Position numbers and translations under genes: made by a program
In this document: piece after piece, positions 62,223 to 64,000 of the stretch
Numbering within the stretch: position 1 is the stretch's first letter
Layout of the letters: each line of letters opens with the position of its first letter
The notes under the pieces: model-generated
Told to the model about the DNA's origin: nothing
What the model saw: the letters and a program-made list of their open reading frames with translations, nothing else
Database searches by the model: none
Origin: Fodinibius sp052060035
GTDB lineage: Bacteria; Bacteroidota; Rhodothermia; Balneolales; Balneolaceae
NCBI RefSeq assembly: GCF_052060035.1
Contig: NZ_JBPOEA010000003.1
Location: forward strand, 186,001 to 250,000
Direction of reading: 5' to 3'
Length of the DNA: 64,000 nt

Positions 62223-63724
62223 TATATTATTTCGTTATCCTCTTTTTCAATGCCAAAGTTAACCGGTACAGGATACTCTTCGGTAAAACAGGCGGTACAA
62301 TACCCTTTGGGTGATACATTCGCCTCTTTTACGGCATTTACCAATCCATCAGGGGATAAATACCGTAAGCTATCCACTCCAATCTCTTTAGCCATTTCCT
62401 CGATATTGCGATCAAACCTATTAGCCATTAATTCTTTAGGAGTGGGGAAATCCATTCCGTAATAACAGGGGCTAATGATGGGAGGTGAACTTACCATAAA
62501 GTGCACTTCGGCCGGATTATCCCTCCGTATCATATCCACTAAATAACGCGAAGTCGTTCCGCGCACAATCGAATCATCTACAATAATAACCGAACGTCCT
62601 TCGATCACTCCCTGCACCGTATTGAACTTGGTTCGCACTTTCTGCTCCCGAGATTTTTGTCCCGGTGATATAAAAGTACGCCCCACATAATGATTTCGGA
62701 TCAATCCAATCTCAAATTTACAGGCATGACCCAATTTTTGATTTTCATGCACATATCCCAAGGCGGCTGTATTACTTGAATCGGGAACTGAAATAATAAT
62801 CGGCTTTTTATCTCCGGGAGCATTACGTATAACCTCATCAACGGGATGCTCTTTAGCCAGATATTTACCCAAATTGCGACGTACTTTATCAACATTTTCG
62901 CCAAAAATTTTGCTGTCAGGACGTGAGAAATACACATACTCAAAAATACACTGACTGGTATCCGTCCCATATTCCGCATCCAGGTGATACGACTTCGGCT
63001 CCGAATCGGCCGTTGCATCCTGATCCATTACCAATACTTCACCGGGTTCGATATCACGAATATATTCCCCATCGATAATATCAAAGGCACAGGTTTCGCT
63101 TGCCACACAATACGAGCCGTCAACTTTGCCCAGCGCCAATGGACGAAAACCATTGGGATCGCGTACTGCAATCAACTTTTTGTCTGTCAACATCACCAAG
63201 CTGTATGCTCCCTCAACCTGATCGAGAGCATCTAAAACTTGCTCAAGCTGTGTCTCTTTTTTGCTGTGTGATATCAGGTGCAAAATAAGTTCGGTATCAG
63301 AGGTGCTTTGAAAAAGGACTCCATCCTCCCTGAACCGATCACGCAGCTGTTTGGCATTTGCCAGATTTCCATTATGCCCTATCGCAATATTACCGCTTCG
63401 ATAGTGCACCCGAAATGGCTGTATATTTGCGGGATTTTTGGATGCTCCCGTCGTAGAATACCGGTTATGTCCAATAGCTGCTGTTCCTTTCAGTTCCTTT
63501 TCAAAAACCTTTTGGTCGTCAAACACATTCAACACCAATCCAAAATCGCGGTGTGCGGGCATAACCCACCGATTTTTTTCCTCATCATAATATGAGGTTA
63601 CAATTCCTGCTGATTCCTGTCCCCGGTGTTGTAATGCATGTAATCCGTAATAGGTGAGAAGGGCTGCATCGGGATGGTTTTGCATCCCAAAAATGCCGCA
63701 ATAATCGCGTGGCTTGTCGATCAT
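62222..63724 (-). CDS. purF: Amidophosphoribosyltransferase
   Basis: PurF makes phosphoribosylamine from PRPP and glutamine, the first committed step of purine synthesis. The catalytic Cys of the glutaminase follows an 8-residue propeptide (MIDKPRDY-CGIFG). The phosphoribosyl site is VIIVDDSIVRGTTSRYL near residue 372. Cysteines in SQCIFEYVYFS, SPCYYGMD and KGYCTACFTEEYP match the iron-sulphur cluster of Bacillus-type PurF. The 500 residues are typical. The engB overlap indicates an operon. Confidence 0.97.
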   Translation of the reverse strand: MIDKPRDYCGIFGMQNHPDAALLTYYGLHALQHRGQESAGIVTSYYDEEKNRWVMPAHRDFGLVLNVFDDQKVFEKELKGTAAIGHNRYSTTGASKNPANIQPFRVHYRSGNIAIGHNGNLANAKQLRDRFREDGVLFQSTSDTELILHLISHSKKETQLEQVLDALDQVEGAYSLVMLTDKKLIAVRDPNGFRPLALGKVDGSYCVASETCAFDIIDGEYIRDIEPGEVLVMDQDATADSEPKSYHLDAEYGTDTSQCIFEYVYFSRPDSKIFGENVDKVRRNLGKYLAKEHPVDEVIRNAPGDKKPIIISVPDSSNTAALGYVHENQKLGHACKFEIGLIRNHYVGRTFISPGQKSREQKVRTKFNTVQGVIEGRSVIIVDDSIVRGTTSRYLVDMIRRDNPAEVHFMVSSPPIISPCYYGMDFPTPKELMANRFDRNIEEMAKEIGVDSLRYLSPDGLVNAVKEANVSPKGYCTACFTEEYPVPVNFGIEKEDNEII

Positions 63725-63805
63725 TAAGCTAATTTATAAGAATTGATTTCCAGTGACTGGAAGTTAATAAAAATAGCGCAGTATATGGCAACAATTTGAC
63801 CATTT

Positions 63806-64000
63806 TTATTTTGACGACTCAGAAGCATTATCCAGCCTGACATTAACTTCACTCAAATCTACCGCGGTGGAAACCTCAGAGCTGAACGTAAAGTCATTTT
63901 TGCCTAAGGCCGTACGTGCCTGATCCATCAGCTCTGATTTGACATTAGCCAGAAAAATCTCCTGCTTGGAAATATCCACTTTGATCCAAAAATACCCTGT
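63806..64000 (-). CDS. Unidentified protein, C-terminal 64 residues only
   Basis: A frame open to the right edge ends at 63806-63808. It encodes a C-terminus with beta-strand-like alternation (TGYFWIKVDISKQEIFL, DFTFSSEVSTAVDLSEVN) and ends ASESSK. The pattern could be an envelope or transport protein, but too little is present to name it. Upstream parts lie outside the window. It is 81 bases upstream of purF on the same strand. Confidence 0.6.
   Translation of the reverse strand, partial: TGYFWIKVDISKQEIFLANVKSELMDQARTALGKNDFTFSSEVSTAVDLSEVNVRLDNASESSK

Overview
The window looks like chromosomal DNA of a Balneolota/Rhodothermota-type bacterium (relatives of Balneola, Gracilimonas and Fodinibius). 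This is inferred from the gene mix: an acidic proteome, carotenoid genes crtZ and crtI, a lineage-typical Ald with an N-terminal extension, a DUF1015-serC pair, a ligase-associated Lhr/PdeM pair, HflKC, a BrxA/B bacilliredoxin and a propionyl/methylmalonyl-CoA carboxyl-transferase with its epimerase. tRNA genes lack an encoded CCA. I see no prophage, IS transposase or CRISPR array.

Layout. 1-7.6 kb: end of a lipoprotein gene, groS-groL, rsmA, ald with two small membrane proteins, and acs. 7.7-11.6 kb: Lhr-like helicase, PdeM nuclease and a membrane protein. 11.6-17.5 kb: an accessory-looking locus with an ECF-type sigma factor, three near-identical tandem 63-residue lipoproteins, a 1072-residue exported TPR-CHAT caspase-fold protease and a membrane-anchored TPR protein with anti-sigma-like topology. 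17.8-33.9 kb: nagZ, YihY, DinB, crtZ, an operon of UmuD-like protein + TetR regulator + ABC1 kinase, hflKC, a large SpoIIE-type phosphatase, BrxA/B, Sod, SthA, DUF429, aspS. 34-47 kb: orphan NarL-type regulator, a frameshifted secreted protein, tRNA-Met, proS-PAP2-nnr-vanZ, tonB, Nudix-DUF1844, DUF1015-serC, rhomboid, tRNA-Thr, rlpA, crtI. 47-64 kb: acyl-CoA carboxylase, an acidic protein, a small palindromic repeat, ABC ATPase, two zinc-ribbon mini-genes, a Tat-type MBL hydrolase, an orphan Cpn10, SDR, a beta-propeller/TM/winged-helix protein, tRNA-Pro, a frameshifted LOV histidine kinase, mce, serA, engB, purF and the 3' end of an unidentified gene.

The strongest candidate for an undescribed system is the 11.6-17.5 kb locus. 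Three sites there share the bipartite element TTGTAACA-N16-CTCTTRTWWT: two upstream of the lipoprotein/CHAT genes on the + strand and one upstream of the TM-TPR gene on the - strand. Spacing is identical in all three, as expected for promoters of one ECF sigma factor. The proteins can be placed in one model: a cytoplasmic sigma factor, a membrane TPR anti-sigma-like protein, and an extracytoplasmic TPR-CHAT protease next to lipoproteins that may be its partners or substrates. The architecture and promoter element are seen in the sequence; the regulatory circuit is inference.

Other notable points are a UmuD homologue with both catalytic residues replaced (Ser to Gly, Lys to Arg), a perfect 20-bp palindrome between crtZ and that UmuD-TetR-kinase operon, a LOV kinase broken in a T7 run, and a second frameshifted gene with a CCCTTTT slip site.
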